Source: Cyprinodon diabolis
Lineage: Eukaryota; Chordata; Actinopteri; Cyprinodontiformes; Cyprinodontidae
Length of the DNA stretch: 64,000 bases
Reading direction: 5' to 3'
Assembly: GCA_030533445.1 (NCBI GenBank)
Contig: JARPUW010000033.1
Coordinates: forward strand, 372,001 to 436,000
Shown: positions 63,849 to 64,000 of the stretch, piece by piece
How positions within the stretch are numbered: the first letter of the stretch is position 1
How the letters are laid out: each line of letters begins with the position of its first letter
Made by a program: the position numbers and the translations under genes
Notes under the pieces: model-generated
The model's database searches: none
What the model saw: only the letters and a program-made list of their open reading frames with translations
Told to the model about the DNA's origin: nothing

Positions 63849-64000
63849 GTTCCAAGCTTCAAAACAGAAGTTGAGGCCAAAACGCTCTTTTCACAGTGAG
63901 ATAATGCCATTTTGGCCTCTGGAGTTGTAACAGACAAACCATTAATGATACAGCCATGATCTTTTCTGGCAATCATCTAGAGCTGAAAACTAACAATATA
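63849..64000 (+). repeat. Partial last monomer, cut by the window end
   Basis: The last copy starts with GTTCCAAGC and stops after 152 bp at AACAATATA. Nothing indicates that the array ends here; the cut is the window edge. The first copy likewise begins at phase zero by chance or by my choice of phase, so neither array boundary is visible. Confidence 0.95.

Larger units (their letters stand above)
1..64000. repeat. Tandem satellite array, 177/178 bp monomer
   Basis: The whole window is a head-to-tail array with all copies in one orientation. Taking GTTCCAAGCTTC as phase zero, copies start at 1, 178, 356 and so on, and the last starts at 63849 and is cut at the window end. The 63848 bp between first and last starts fit 360 complete copies if about 36% are 178 bp and the rest 177 bp, which agrees with the lengths of the blocks I measured. 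Copies differ by only a few bases, mostly at a dozen recurrent sites. The consensus has about 33 C, 34 G and one CpG. Each forward frame has several in-register stops per monomer, and each reverse frame has at least one, so no coding function is supported. Known centromeric satellites of animals and plants often have monomers of this size and homogeneity. A centromeric or pericentromeric role is inferred, not shown. Confidence 0.98.

Noticed and set aside
1..64000. Protein-coding repeats, since 177 is a multiple of three
   Set aside because: All three forward frames contain several stops per monomer and each reverse frame at least one, and the 178 bp class shifts the frame. The longest open stretch in register is about 114 nt forward and about 177 nt reverse.
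1..64000. CRISPR array
   Set aside because: The repeated unit is 177 bp with no unique spacers; the variation is scattered single bases, not spacer-like blocks.
1..64000. Tandem array inside a ribosomal, histone or tRNA gene cluster
   Set aside because: No rRNA, tRNA or conserved coding segment is present in the monomer, and the unit is too short.
1..64000. Species assignment, for example to a frog or fish centromeric repeat
   Set aside because: Monomer length alone is not diagnostic, and I could not match the sequence to a remembered family. Naming a species would be a guess.

Overview
The whole window is one tandem satellite DNA array. About 360 complete head-to-tail copies of a 177 or 178 bp monomer run from base 1 to base 64000, where a last copy is cut after 152 bp. 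I found no gene, RNA gene, transposon, microsatellite or orientation switch inside it. The monomer is AT-rich (about 38% GC) and has one CpG where its base composition predicts about six. Stop codons close all six reading frames at least once per monomer.

This is a eukaryotic genome, and the sequence looks like a centromeric or pericentromeric array from a long-read assembly. The reasons are a monomer close to nucleosome length, near-perfect homogenisation, unbroken purity over 64 kb and strong CpG depletion, which suggests a CpG-methylating host such as a vertebrate or plant. I do not recognise the monomer as any named family. It is not primate alpha satellite and not the Arabidopsis 178 bp repeat, and it has no match to the CENP-B box consensus. 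The species is left open.

The array has no single regular higher-order unit. Diagnostic single-base variants show a mosaic of block duplications of whole monomers. In 1-16 kb there are interleaved 13-, 14-, 18- and 38/39-monomer copies. From 18.8 to 29.9 kb a 31-monomer (5499 bp) tandem duplication stands side by side. From 32.1 to 45.9 kb there are stacked 20-monomer (3550 bp), 23-monomer (4080 bp) and 3-monomer (532 bp) duplications. At 51.4-54 kb there is a 9-monomer (1598 bp) repeat, and at 54-61 kb a 17-monomer (3016 bp) repeat with a nested 8-monomer (1420 bp) one. One block of about 3.2 kb occurs three times, at 27.4, 45.3 and 60.4 kb. This is the pattern expected from repeated unequal exchange or replication-based amplification plus gene conversion.

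Each monomer carries a perfect 10 bp inverted repeat with a 27 nt spacer, which could form a hairpin or cruciform. It lies next to the only conserved CpG. A TATAAAG string occurs in most monomers and is the only promoter-like element I noticed; I treat it as weak. If the window holds something undescribed, it is the satellite family itself, its dyad, and the fine-scale record of its amplification.
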